NCBI RefSeq assembly: GCF_002845745.1
Contig: NZ_PIUM01000022.1
Coordinates: 18,309-82,308 of the forward strand
Reading direction: 5' to 3'
Length of the DNA: 64,000 nucleotides
Source: Telmatospirillum siberiense
GTDB taxonomy: Bacteria; Pseudomonadota; Alphaproteobacteria; Rhodospirillales; Magnetospirillaceae
Both the position numbers and the translations under genes were made by a program. Below the pieces are notes generated by a model, which saw only the letters and a program-made list of their open reading frames with translations, made no database searches and had not been told where the DNA came from. Positions 8,267 through 16,395 of this stretch are shown in pieces (the first letter of the stretch is position 1; each line of letters opens with the position of its first letter).

Positions 8267-9280
8267 CTACTTGCTCTCGAGCCGATCGGCAAGGGTTCCG
8301 GCGGCCAAAGCGAAGAAGATCGACCTGTTCCATTTCAGCAAGACGCGAAAATTGTCATAGACGAGATAGAGGTCTCCCTTGCCGACGTCGTCGCCCTTTC
8401 CCGTCTCGGCCCGAATCAGCGAGGCCTGGATATCCTTGCGCGGCGGTAGCGGCTTCCCGTTGGCCTGACGAAGGCCCAGCTTGTTCCATTCCTTGAGGCT
8501 GCGCCTGCCGTCGAGGCCGATCAGGGCTTCGGCGATTCCGTGCTTCGGCAACAGCACCGGCCGTCCCCAGGTTTCGTTGCCCTTCCAACCGATCTGCGAG
8601 AGATAATTGGCCGCCGAGGCGAAGACGTCGCCCTGGTCGCGCCAAATGTCCGGCGTACCCTCGCCCTTCCATTTCCTGGCGTATTTCAAGTAGGTCGACG
8701 GCATGAACTGGCATTGGCCCATGGCGCCGGCCCACGATCCCTGCATGGACTGGGCCGGCATGCCCCGATCGATGATCTTCAGCGCGTTGATCAGCTCGGT
8801 TCTGAAATATTGGCTGCGCCTTCCGTCATAGGCCAGCGTCGCCAACGCGGGCACCACGGAGAAGCCGCCGGTATTGCGGCCATAGTTGCTCTCGATGCCG
8901 GTCATGGCAACCAGCACCCGGGGAGGCACGCCGAACTGACGGGAGACCTCGGCCAGCAAAGCCTTGTTTTGACGAAGTATTTGCTGGCCATCGGCCACCC
9001 GCGCCGGAGTCACCACGCGATCGCGGTACGCCTCGAACGTCATCGAGAATTCCGGTTGCCGGCGGTCCAGTTCCAACACCCGATCGATCGGTTGGATGTC
9101 TTTCAAAGCCTGATCGACCGTCGCTTGGGAAATACCCCGGATCAGGACGTCGTTGCGCAAGGCGCCGAGCCAGGTGGAAAAATCCTCCTGCTGGTCAGCC
9201 AACGCAGGACCATTCAGGACCAGCCACAAGGCCGCCGCGCCGATACCGGGGAGTTTGCGCCAAAACGCCATTCCCATCAT
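8267..9280 (-). CDS. Lytic murein transglycosylase, MltB family
   Basis: A 337-residue secreted transglycosylase that cleaves peptidoglycan with 1,6-anhydro product formation. After a signal peptide (GIGAAALWLVLNGPALA), the SLT/MltB catalytic region contains GIESNYGRNTG with the catalytic glutamate, and GSWAGAMGQCQFMPSTY. There is no lipobox, unlike E. coli MltB. The first of two consecutive ATGs is favoured because GAGGA lies 8 bases upstream; its A is shared with the TAA of the next gene upstream. Confidence 0.92.
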   Translation of the reverse strand: MMGMAFWRKLPGIGAAALWLVLNGPALADQQEDFSTWLGALRNDVLIRGISQATVDQALKDIQPIDRVLELDRRQPEFSMTFEAYRDRVVTPARVADGQQILRQNKALLAEVSRQFGVPPRVLVAMTGIESNYGRNTGGFSVVPALATLAYDGRRSQYFRTELINALKIIDRGMPAQSMQGSWAGAMGQCQFMPSTYLKYARKWKGEGTPDIWRDQGDVFASAANYLSQIGWKGNETWGRPVLLPKHGIAEALIGLDGRRSLKEWNKLGLRQANGKPLPPRKDIQASLIRAETGKGDDVGKGDLYLVYDNFRVLLKWNRSIFFALAAGTLADRLESK

Positions 9281-10116
9281 TATTTCGTCCTCGAAATGGT
9301 TTTTTCCACCTGCTCCCGGTCATCGGGGCCGGGGAACAGGCGGTCGGTCCAACCGTTCAACGCGTAATAGGCCAAGCCGACCCACTCGTGCAACGCCTGC
9401 GCCAAAAGACGCCCCCGTCTCAAGGGCAGATCGACATTGGTCCAGGCAAAGTCGCCGCCGCTTTGATAGTCCACGGGATAGGGAATCACCGGCCAGTTCA
9501 GGCGGTGGAAAATGCCGACCGATCGCGGCATATGGCGGGCCGAGGTCACCAGCACCCAAACCTGCCCGGCCTGCGGTTTGACCAGATCCTGGCTTAAAAG
9601 GGCGTTTTCGAAGGTATTCCGGGATTTGCCCTCAACCAGCAGACGGTCCGCCGGTACTCCAAGAGCTCTCAGCAGAGCCTCGGCCAGCGGCGCCTCGGCG
9701 GCATCCTGGCGCAGCGGATCGGCGCTGCCGCCGGTATAAAGGACCAGCGCCTCGGGATGGGTCTTGGCCAGCATGACGGTGGCGGTCAACCGTTCCGCCG
9801 CGTCGTTCAAGGCGATCCGCTGCCTGGCCTCGCTGACCAGCGGTTCGATGGCCCCGCCGAGGACGATGATGCCGTCGACATGCGCCGGCAGCGGCGGATT
9901 ACCGGGAAACCGATTTTCCAGCGTCTCGGTCAGCCAGGGCTGGAGCGGCGAAACCAGCATGGCGCCGACCACCAGAACGAGAATGGTCAGCAAGGCGCGC
10001 CCCTGTCGCTGGCGCCGCCGCGACCACAGCATGGCGACGCCAGCGGCGAAAACGATCGCCAGCACCATTCCGGGCGCCAGAAGCGCGCCGATGACCTTCG
10101 AAAGGACATAACCCAT
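9280..10116 (-). CDS. YdcF family membrane protein (DUF218, SanA/ElyC-like)
   Basis: A 278-residue protein with two N-terminal membrane segments (about residues 7-30 and 38-58) followed by a DUF218 domain. Visible signatures are DGIIVLGGAIEP, LYTGGSADPLR, LLVEGKSRNTFENA and TSARHMPRS. Relatives such as ElyC act in envelope assembly or lipid-carrier metabolism, but their reaction is not settled. The ATG at 10116 begins the hydrophobic N-terminus; upstream in-frame sequence is arginine- and proline-rich and unlikely to be coding. It overlaps mltB by one base. Confidence 0.85.
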   Translation of the reverse strand: MGYVLSKVIGALLAPGMVLAIVFAAGVAMLWSRRRQRQGRALLTILVLVVGAMLVSPLQPWLTETLENRFPGNPPLPAHVDGIIVLGGAIEPLVSEARQRIALNDAAERLTATVMLAKTHPEALVLYTGGSADPLRQDAAEAPLAEALLRALGVPADRLLVEGKSRNTFENALLSQDLVKPQAGQVWVLVTSARHMPRSVGIFHRLNWPVIPYPVDYQSGGDFAWTNVDLPLRRGRLLAQALHEWVGLAYYALNGWTDRLFPGPDDREQVEKTISRTK

Positions 10117-10263
10117 GCTGGTGTGATATAGCTCCGGCGGATTTGTCGCAAGCCCCGTGGCGACCGGGCCTGCCGACGCATGAGGCGAAGGCGGTGGCAT
10201 CGGGTGAAGTCTCGTCGGGTGCGGCCTTCGGAAACAACAATTGTCAGGACCTGTGTCAAAACG

Positions 10264-10800
10264 ATGACCGACGTCGAACATTCCGATGGGGACGACGACG
10301 AGGACGAGCGGCAAGGCATCCCCGCCGGCGCCAAAAATTACATCCGGCCGCAAGGCGTCAAGGCATTGCAGGACGAATTGCGCTCGCTGCTCAGGGTTGA
10401 ACGTCCGAAAGTCGTCGAGGTGGTGTCCTGGGCGGCGGGCAACGGTGACCGCTCGGAAAACGGCGATTATCTCTATGGCAAGAAACGGCTTCGGGAGATC
10501 GATCGCCGGATCCGCTTTCTGACCAAGCGCATCGAAAGCGCCGTGGTGGTCGATCCGGTCCGCCAGACGCGTCGAGACCAGGTTTTCTTCGGCGCCACCG
10601 TGACCTATGCTTATTCCGACGGCAAGGAGAACACGGTGACCATCGTCGGCGTCGATGAGGCCAACCTCGAACAGGGGCTGGTCAGTTGGGTTTCCCCCAT
10701 AGCCCGCGCCCTGATGAAGGCCGGCGAGGGCGACATCGTCGATCTGCGGACACCGGGCGGGCGCGAACGCATCGAAATCGTCGCCATCCGATACGGCTGA
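10264..10800 (+). CDS. greB: Transcript cleavage/elongation factor GreB
   Basis: A 178-residue Gre factor that rescues backtracked RNA polymerase by stimulating transcript cleavage. After an acidic start (DGDDDEDE) it has NYIRPQGVKALQDEL, the coiled-coil tip GNGDRSENGDYLYGKKRL with conserved acidic residues, and a C-terminal FKBP-like domain. The YGKKRLREIDRR segment favours GreB over GreA. The ATG at 10264 is chosen because residues upstream of it are arginine-rich and non-conserved. It is transcribed divergently from the YdcF-like gene. Confidence 0.92.
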   Translation: MTDVEHSDGDDDEDERQGIPAGAKNYIRPQGVKALQDELRSLLRVERPKVVEVVSWAAGNGDRSENGDYLYGKKRLREIDRRIRFLTKRIESAVVVDPVRQTRRDQVFFGATVTYAYSDGKENTVTIVGVDEANLEQGLVSWVSPIARALMKAGEGDIVDLRTPGGRERIEIVAIRYG

Positions 10801-10892
10801 TCCGCCTCTTTCGCGCCGTCACGAATTTCCGCCCCGGCCACCGCGCCGCATCCGAACGGGGTGCCGCCATCCGGGCATTTTTTGAGAAGATC

Positions 10893-11117
10893 ATGATGAA
10901 CGATGCCCCCGATTTCCTGTCCACGACCAACCGGCTGATTTTGGAAGCCCAGGCCCTCGGCGCGACATTCCACGCCGACGGAACCTGGTCGATGGCCGAC
11001 GACCACCCGCCTCTGCCTTCGACGCTGGCCGATCGCCTGCGCGTTCACCGCAGCGCCGTCGCCGCTCTTTTCGCGGAAGGCGAGATCGAGGAAAACAAAA
11101 CAGAGGAAAACAAGTGA
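10893..11117 (+). CDS. Small protein with TubC-docking-like pattern
   Basis: A 74-residue protein. LILEAQALGATFHADGTW followed by TLADRLRVHRSAVAALFA resembles the beta-hairpin/helix pattern of TubC N-terminal docking domains (a 'G-x-h-x-x-D-G-x-h' turn, then a helix ending LL-like). Such domains normally head NRPS/PKS subunits or occur in small standalone proteins; no NRPS gene is present here. The tail is rich in E, N and K. Its TGA overlaps the next gene's ATG (TGATG), so the two are probably coupled. The resemblance is by eye only. Confidence 0.6.
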   Translation: MMNDAPDFLSTTNRLILEAQALGATFHADGTWSMADDHPPLPSTLADRLRVHRSAVAALFAEGEIEENKTEENK

Positions 11118-11464
11118 TGAGAGGGGGCCGTCCGCCCCTCCTCCGCCCACTCGCCCTTGCCCTCGGCCTGGGGATGGCCTTTTTCGCCGCCTTCCCCGCC
11201 CGGGCCCAACTGTCCGGGCTCATCGCCAAGGGCGAGGCCAATATCACCATCACACCGGACGCCTTGAGCAAACTGTGCGTCTGGACCGACAAGGCCAACG
11301 GCACGAAGCTGATCTATTCGAGCGGCGCGTCGCAATGCTTCAACGGCCGGAATTTCCAGTGCAAGGGAAACCAGTGGTTTGAAATGAAAGGCCGTTTCGA
11401 CGGCCCCTGCGACGCCGAGGCGCGCAATGCCGTCCTGAACCCATCCAGGGCGAAGGGACAGTAA
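11117..11464 (+). CDS. Secreted four-cysteine protein of unknown function
   Basis: A 115-residue protein with a clear signal peptide (arginine-rich start, LALALGLGMAFFAAFPARA) and a mature part of about 80 residues holding four cysteines, suggesting two disulfides in the periplasm. The segment KLCVWTDKANGTKLIYSSGA is followed by a compact C-x(6)-C-x(17)-C pattern. I recognise no family. The ATG at 11117 overlaps the preceding stop; a GTG three bases earlier is possible. Confidence 0.65.
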   Translation: MRGGRPPLLRPLALALGLGMAFFAAFPARAQLSGLIAKGEANITITPDALSKLCVWTDKANGTKLIYSSGASQCFNGRNFQCKGNQWFEMKGRFDGPCDAEARNAVLNPSRAKGQ

Positions 11465-11564
11465 CCGGGGCCGGCTCAGAACCCTTGGTCATGCTCTTCC
11501 GTTCGCCTTCGGCTTGATGTATACAGCCACCGTCTTGCGGCGATATCGCCACGGCAAGGCCGCT

Positions 11565-11654
11565 GGATGGGTGTCCGAGTGGTTTAAGGAACCGGTCTTG
11601 AAAACCGGCGAAGGTGCAAGCCTTCCGTGGGTTCGAATCCCACCCCATCCGCCA
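11565..11654 (+). tRNA. tRNA-Ser (anticodon UGA)
   Basis: The acceptor stem GGATGGG (11565-11571) pairs with CCCATCC (11644-11650), followed by discriminator G and encoded CCA. The anticodon stem CCGGT/ACCGG encloses the loop CTTGAAA with anticodon TGA at 11599-11601. A long variable arm (around AAGGTGCAAGCCTT) and the T-loop GTTCGAATC complete a class II serine tRNA. It reads UCN serine codons, mainly UCA. tRNA genes are common integration sites, and accessory genes follow directly. Confidence 0.96.
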
Positions 11655-11682
11655 TTACCCTAGTTGTCACCACGTCCGATCT

Positions 11683-12102
11683 TTATTGCCGGTCCCACGG
11701 ATTGAGTATTTCAAGACCCGCCATCGTCGCAAAATCCTTGACGTTTCGCGTCACCAGAACCAGCCGATGCACCAAGGCCGTCGCTCCGATAAAACTATCC
11801 CGTTCCTCACGTGGATCATGTACTTGCAGAGACGCACAACGAGCGGCCACGGCATCGTCGATCGGCAAAATACGATCGCGGAATTGCACGCGGACCGAAC
11901 GCGCCAGCCAGTTCCTCAATATTTGTCCTTGCGTCTGGTCGCGGCGCTCAATGCGCCGAACGCCAAGCTCCAGTTCGTAAAGCGTCATCGCCGAGAGATA
12001 AAGATCGGCAACGGCCACCTCGGCTGCCCAAGACACCACCGATTCCGGGACGGTATCCGGTCGGCGCAAGGCGGAAACCACATTGGTATCGAGCAGAAAC
12101 AT
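11683..12102 (-). CDS. PIN-domain toxin, VapC/FitB type
   Basis: A 139-residue PIN-domain RNase. Acidic catalytic residues appear in FLLDTNVVSALRR (Asp at residue 5), in TLYELELG (Glu) and in EERDSFIGATAL and TRNVKDFA (C-terminal acids). VapC toxins usually cleave tRNA or rRNA and are neutralised by the adjacent antitoxin. The start codon directly follows the antitoxin stop codon, the normal antitoxin-first arrangement. Its stop lies 28 bp past the tRNA-Ser gene on the opposite strand. Confidence 0.9.
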   Translation of the reverse strand: MFLLDTNVVSALRRPDTVPESVVSWAAEVAVADLYLSAMTLYELELGVRRIERRDQTQGQILRNWLARSVRVQFRDRILPIDDAVAARCASLQVHDPREERDSFIGATALVHRLVLVTRNVKDFATMAGLEILNPWDRQ

Positions 12103-12363
12103 TCAGGACAGGTCCGCCGGACGAAAGCCAAGTTCGGCCTTCGGTGGCTCGAAGTCGATGTCGGCGCTCGCCGGATCGGCCAGAGCTTCCAGCAAGCTTA
12201 GTCCCGGCCGCGCTCCGGCTTGATGCCGCCAATCGTCATATCGTTGCAGGACAAACGCCGGATTGCCCCGGTCCGTGATGATCACCGGCCCCTTCTCGGC
12301 GGCTCGCTTCGCCCTGGCGATATCCTGATTGAACTCCCGACCGCTGAGTGTGGTGATAGGCAT
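12103..12363 (-). CDS. Phd/YefM-type antitoxin
   Basis: An 86-residue antitoxin. The N-terminal half (ITTLSGREFNQDIARAKRAA, then GPVIITDRGNPAFVL) is the Phd/YefM DNA-binding fold; the C-terminal half (PPKAELGFRPADLS) is the likely toxin-binding tail. Two ATGs are possible (12369 and 12363); 12363 is preferred because the AAGGGGA ribosome-binding site is at correct distance. It probably represses its own operon through the palindromes upstream. Confidence 0.85.
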   Translation of the reverse strand: MPITTLSGREFNQDIARAKRAAEKGPVIITDRGNPAFVLQRYDDWRHQAGARPGLSLLEALADPASADIDFEPPKAELGFRPADLS

Positions 12364-12395
12364 CGGCATTCCCCTTCAACGTCAATTGACGAGAC

Positions 12396-12450
12396 GATAC
12401 TACATTCCGTTTCAACAACGCAAGCCATCACTCGTAGTATTGATGCTACG
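12396..12450 (-). promoter_or_regulatory. Candidate operator region of the toxin-antitoxin operon
   Basis: Just upstream of the antitoxin lies an interrupted palindrome at 12433-12450 (CGTAGTAT/TGATGCTACG on the plus strand; arms CGTAG and CTACG with further pairing inside). A related half-site, GATACTAC, is at 12396-12403. Both contain the GTAGTAT/ATACTAC core. Phd-family antitoxins autorepress by binding such repeats, so this is the likely operator. No -10/-35 pair was assigned with confidence. Confidence 0.5.
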
Positions 12451-12580
12451 TTATTTATTCCAGATGCAGCCTTTTGTCTGTCGTTTACCCAAGGGGGGCG
12501 CTTCCGCCAGACTCTGGGCGGTCGGGTCGCAGCATCGCTTCCCTATCGATAAACCCCGCCGACGGCCTGGCCGAAATGGA

Positions 12581-13624
12581 TCAGCAACAGCCGGTGCCGG
12601 ACTGCGACGCGGGCGCGGATGAACAGTCGAAGGCGCCAAAATGAATCGAACAGTCGCCATCGACTTTGAAATGCCGACCAAATCTGGTCTCGCCGAGCAT
12701 CGCGGCGGTGTTGCCACAGACCAGCATCGGCTTGCCGGAGATGAGGGTATGATGATCGTCAAGGGGGAACTGATGCGGATGATCGGGGATGGTGCCGAGA
12801 TAGGTGGCGACCTGGCCATAATCCTCGCAGAGGTCTTCGAGCGAGGCGATCTTGAACGCCCTGATCGTCATCGACCAGAAGGTGATCGCCCCGACCTTGG
12901 CTTCCACCTCGGGGTTGTCGATGGTGATCCGGCTTTTCGTCATCACCCGGTAGTCGGGGCAGCCGAGACCGCGGAGCATCCGGCGAAAGTCTTCGACATA
13001 CATCGCCCCGCCCAGGCATTCCGCCACCAGAAGACGGTCTTCCCGCAAGGCTGGAGGCAGTCTCCGGCTGGCGAACACGTCCGAGAAGAAAAGCTCACCG
13101 CCCGGTTTCAAGACGCGGAAGATTTCCGAGAACACCCGACCCTTGGCCGGCGACAGATTGATGACGCAGTTGGAGATGACCACGTCGATGGCGTCGTCGG
13201 CGATATCGAGCGCCGCCAAGTCTTCGATATATCCCTGGCGAAAATCGACGTTGGACTTCGGAAATCCGAAGCGTCTGGCTTGCGACTGCTGGTGGGACTT
13301 GGCGACCGCCAACTGCTCATCGGTCATGTCGACACCGATGACGAAGCCCTTCGGGCCGACGAGGCAGGACGTCAAATAGACGTCGCGACCGCTGCCGCAG
13401 CCAAGGTCGAGAACGCTACAGCCATCCAGGGCGGGGGGAATGGGTGAGCCGCAACCATAGAACTTCCCAAGGATCTCATTATCAATATTATCAAGAATGG
13501 ATAAATGATGCGGAGGTATTGATTCCGAGCAACAGCACGTATTTGTTTGAAGATCTTTTGATTTTAGGATTATATTTCCGTAATATTCCTGAATTTTTGT
13601 AATACTATCATCGAGTGGTGGCAT
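12581..13624 (-). CDS. arsM: Arsenite S-adenosylmethionine methyltransferase (ArsM-like)
   Basis: A 347-residue class I methyltransferase. The SAM-binding motif VLDLGCGSGRD is near residue 70. Cysteines fit the As(III)-binding pattern of ArsM: a CCC cluster near residue 31, SNCVINLSP, and VAECLGGAMY. The C-terminus ends in a cysteine-bearing tail (GTGCC). ArsM methylates arsenite stepwise to volatile species. GGAGG lies 7 bases before the ATG. No arsR, arsB or arsC gene is adjacent. The 5' part and the following intergenic DNA (about 13440-13760) are notably AT-rich compared with the surroundings, which suggests transfer. Confidence 0.87.
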   Translation of the reverse strand: MPPLDDSITKIQEYYGNIILKSKDLQTNTCCCSESIPPHHLSILDNIDNEILGKFYGCGSPIPPALDGCSVLDLGCGSGRDVYLTSCLVGPKGFVIGVDMTDEQLAVAKSHQQSQARRFGFPKSNVDFRQGYIEDLAALDIADDAIDVVISNCVINLSPAKGRVFSEIFRVLKPGGELFFSDVFASRRLPPALREDRLLVAECLGGAMYVEDFRRMLRGLGCPDYRVMTKSRITIDNPEVEAKVGAITFWSMTIRAFKIASLEDLCEDYGQVATYLGTIPDHPHQFPLDDHHTLISGKPMLVCGNTAAMLGETRFGRHFKVDGDCSIHFGAFDCSSAPASQSGTGCC

Positions 13625-13906
13625 TGCATATCCTCCGATTCATGGTTAAATCGATCGAATATCTTGTGAAATTTCTGGTTTTATGTAGTCGACCACGTAT
13701 TGAAATGAGTGTAATGCCCCTCGCCAAATCGGTCTGTCAGGCAGGCGACAAAGTGGGAAGACATGACGGGGGGCCTGATGGCGAAGTCTTCAATCGCTGC
13801 AAGATTTAAGCGTCTTGCCGCCCTCATCGACATTTGCTGGCTGTATATCCCATCAGAGGATACAGTCTGCGTTTTTATACATTTACCGACGGGGGCCATA
13901 AACAAC

Positions 13907-15265
13907 TTGTCCGCAAGAAATCTGAGCCGGGGATTGGAGAACCGGCATATTCAGATGATCGCCCTGGGCGGGGCGATCGGCACCGGGCTTTTCCTGGGGG
14001 TCGCGCAAACCATTCGTCTGGCCGGACCTTCGATCCTGCTGGGATACGGGGTTGCCGGGCTGATCGCCTTTCTGATCATGCGCCAACTGGCCGAGATGGT
14101 GGTGGAGTATCCGGTGGCCGGGTCTTTCAGCCATTTCGCCTATCGCCACTGGGGTGAGTTTGCAGGTTTTCTGTCGGGCTGGAACTATTGGGTTCTGTAT
14201 GTCCTGGTCAGCATGGCCGAGCTGACGGCGGTCGGCGTTTATATTCAGTACTGGTGGCCGCAGATGCCCACCTGGCTTTCCGGGCTGGTGTTCTTCGCCG
14301 CCATCAACGTCATCAACATGCTGCACGTCAAAATGTTCGGTGAGATGGAATTCTGGTTTTCCATCATCAAGGTCGGCGCCATCGTCGGCATGATTTTGTT
14401 CGGTTCCTGGCTTCTGGTCAGCAAAACCGGTGGCGCCCAGGTGTCGGTCAGCAATCTCTGGGCCCTGGGCGGCTTTTTGCCCAACGGGCTTTACGGGCTG
14501 ACCATGGCGATGGCGCCCATCATGTTCTCTTTCGGCGGGCTGGAGCTGATCGGCATCACCACCGCCGAGGCCCGCCATCCCGAGCAGACCATCCCCAAGG
14601 CCACCAATCAGCTGATCTACCGCATTCTGCTTTTCTATGTGGGAGCGCTGGCGGTGCTGCTGTCGCTCTATCCCTGGACCCAGGTGCGCGAAGGCGGCAG
14701 CCCCTTCGTCCTGATCTTTCAGTCGCTGGATAACGGCTGGGTCGCCACCGCCCTGAACGTCGTCGTGCTGACGGCCGCGCTGTCCGTCTATAACAGCTCG
14801 GTCTATTGCAATAGCCGCATGCTGCTGGGCCTGGCAGAGCAGGGCAACGCGCCCGGTTTTCTGACCCGGTTGAGCCGCAAGGGCGTACCCCTGCCGGCCC
14901 AGCTGGTCTCCAGCGGTGCCACCGGCCTGTGCGTGGTGGTCAATTATCTGGTACCCGAAAACGCCTTTCAGATGCTGATGATGCTGGTGGTCGCCGCGCT
15001 GATTATCAACTGGGGCATGATCAGCCTGACCCATCTGAAATTCCGCAGCTACATGCGCCGCGAGGAACGAACGCCGCAGTTCCGCAGCCCGGCCCAGCCG
15101 TTTTCCAATTACCTGTGCCTGGTCTTCATGGCGGGCATTCTGATGACCATGGCGTTTTCCGATGGGATCCGCGTGGCCGTGTTCCTGATTCCGCCGTGGA
15201 TCCTCTTGTTGTGGCTTCTTTTCGGGCTGCGCGGGCGGCTGTCCCGGCGCCCTGGTAAGGAATAA
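13907..15265 (+). CDS. Amino-acid permease (APC family, AroP/PheP/GabP-like)
   Basis: A transporter of about 452 residues with some 12 membrane segments. LSRGLENRHIQMIALGGAIG and the following GLFLG form the diagnostic first segment of the amino-acid transporter (AAT) family. SGWNYWVLYV, SFGGLELIGITTAEARHPE and SVYNSSVYCNSRML match later conserved segments. The frame is open to an ATG at 13763, but the first 48 codons look non-conserved; a TTG at 13907 gives the family N-terminus, with a GGGGG tract 8-12 bases upstream. Aromatic or neutral amino acids are likely substrates, but specificity is not readable. The start is uncertain. Confidence 0.85.
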   Translation: MSARNLSRGLENRHIQMIALGGAIGTGLFLGVAQTIRLAGPSILLGYGVAGLIAFLIMRQLAEMVVEYPVAGSFSHFAYRHWGEFAGFLSGWNYWVLYVLVSMAELTAVGVYIQYWWPQMPTWLSGLVFFAAINVINMLHVKMFGEMEFWFSIIKVGAIVGMILFGSWLLVSKTGGAQVSVSNLWALGGFLPNGLYGLTMAMAPIMFSFGGLELIGITTAEARHPEQTIPKATNQLIYRILLFYVGALAVLLSLYPWTQVREGGSPFVLIFQSLDNGWVATALNVVVLTAALSVYNSSVYCNSRMLLGLAEQGNAPGFLTRLSRKGVPLPAQLVSSGATGLCVVVNYLVPENAFQMLMMLVVAALIINWGMISLTHLKFRSYMRREERTPQFRSPAQPFSNYLCLVFMAGILMTMAFSDGIRVAVFLIPPWILLLWLLFGLRGRLSRRPGKE

Positions 15266-15325
15266 CGAGCTACCCCCCCGTTTGCCCCCTCCTCCGGCCG
15301 TTACCAAACGGTGGACAGGTCCCTT

Positions 15326-16231
15326 TTATTCTTGTCGATCTCGACAGGCCTTGAGCCGTTCGATCATCCAGCGGCCTGCCGGCCCCGGCGGGTCCGCCGT
15401 TCGATAGACGGCCGACATCGTCAAAGTGAGCCCCCCCATGGGAGCGTCCTCGATCTCGAGTTCCACCAGACGACCGTCCTGGAGGTCGGACTCGACGGTA
15501 TGGTGTGGCATCCCCCCCCACCCCAGTCCGTTCAACAGGAAGGCGTGCTTGGCGAAGAGATCGGCCAAACGCCAGGTGAATGGCGACATGACGCCGAATT
15601 CGCGCTCCGCGGTGAGTTTGGACCGATCCGTCAAAACCAGTTGGACATGCCGGGCCAGTTCCTCTTTCGGAATGACGCCCGGCCAAATCGCCAGCGGGTG
15701 ATTGGCCGCGGCGACCATCATGACACGCACGCTGGTCAGGCGCTCGGCGGAGAGGCCGGCGGGCAGCACCGGCAGGGAACCGACAATGCTGAAGCTTGCC
15801 CGGCCATCGAGCAGCGGTTCGACCACGGCGCCCAGCACCTCGACATAAAGCCGCAAGGGCGTCCCCGGAAAATGCAGCCGAAAATCCTGGGCCGCACCCG
15901 CCAGCACCTCGATTGGAAAGAGAACGTCGACCACGACAGTCAGTTCCGGCTCGATCCCGGTGGCCATGCCCTTGGCACGCGCCTTCATACCATCGACGGA
16001 GGACAGAACCTGGCGCGCGTCGGCGAGAAGAACGACACCTTCGCTCGTCAGCCGGGGATAGCGGCCAGCGCGATCGAACAGGGTCACGCCCAGATGCATC
16101 TCCAGGGTGCCGATCGCCTCGCTGACGGCCGACTGGGTGCGTGACAGGCGCCGGCCGGCAGCGGAAAAGCTGCCCTCGTCCACCGCCGCGAGAAAACTAC
16201 GCAATTGATCCAGGGAGATCCCATCCAGCAT
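15326..16231 (-). CDS. LysR-type transcriptional regulator, divergent from azoreductase
   Basis: A 301-residue LysR regulator. The N-terminal helix-turn-helix (LDQLRSFLAAVDEGSFSAAG, then RRLSRTQSAVSEAI) is typical, followed by a type 2 periplasmic-binding-like effector domain. GAGG precedes the ATG. It is divergent from the azoreductase gene and probably controls it, since a strong palindrome lies in their shared promoter. The effector is unknown; related pairs respond to quinone or electrophile stress (inference). Confidence 0.9.
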   Translation of the reverse strand: MLDGISLDQLRSFLAAVDEGSFSAAGRRLSRTQSAVSEAIGTLEMHLGVTLFDRAGRYPRLTSEGVVLLADARQVLSSVDGMKARAKGMATGIEPELTVVVDVLFPIEVLAGAAQDFRLHFPGTPLRLYVEVLGAVVEPLLDGRASFSIVGSLPVLPAGLSAERLTSVRVMMVAAANHPLAIWPGVIPKEELARHVQLVLTDRSKLTAEREFGVMSPFTWRLADLFAKHAFLLNGLGWGGMPHHTVESDLQDGRLVELEIEDAPMGGLTLTMSAVYRTADPPGPAGRWMIERLKACRDRQE

Positions 16232-16240
16232 GGCCGCCTC

Positions 16241-16267
16241 TTATCCATCGGATATTCCGATGGATAA
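16241..16267. promoter_or_regulatory. Perfect palindrome, probable LysR operator
   Basis: Arms TTATCCATCGG (16241-16251) and CCGATGGATAA (16257-16267) are perfectly complementary with a 5-bp spacer. The site contains the T-N11-A geometry of LysR recognition boxes and begins 10 bp upstream of the LysR start codon, overlapping its promoter or leader. This is what negative autoregulation with divergent activation of the azoreductase would need. Confidence 0.65.
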
Positions 16268-16395
16268 CATAAAAATATACAGGCTACCCCTATTTTATTG
16301 GCCGTGCGATTGATGGCTGCATGTTTAGCACCCTCAAAAAACTCTTCTCCCGCAACGTCACGACGCCTCGCTCAGGCGGTTCGGAGGTCTTTCCC

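Noticed and set aside
13681-13905. Small leftward frame between arsM and the permease
   Set aside because: No ribosome-binding site or recognisable sequence; it lies in AT-rich promoter DNA.
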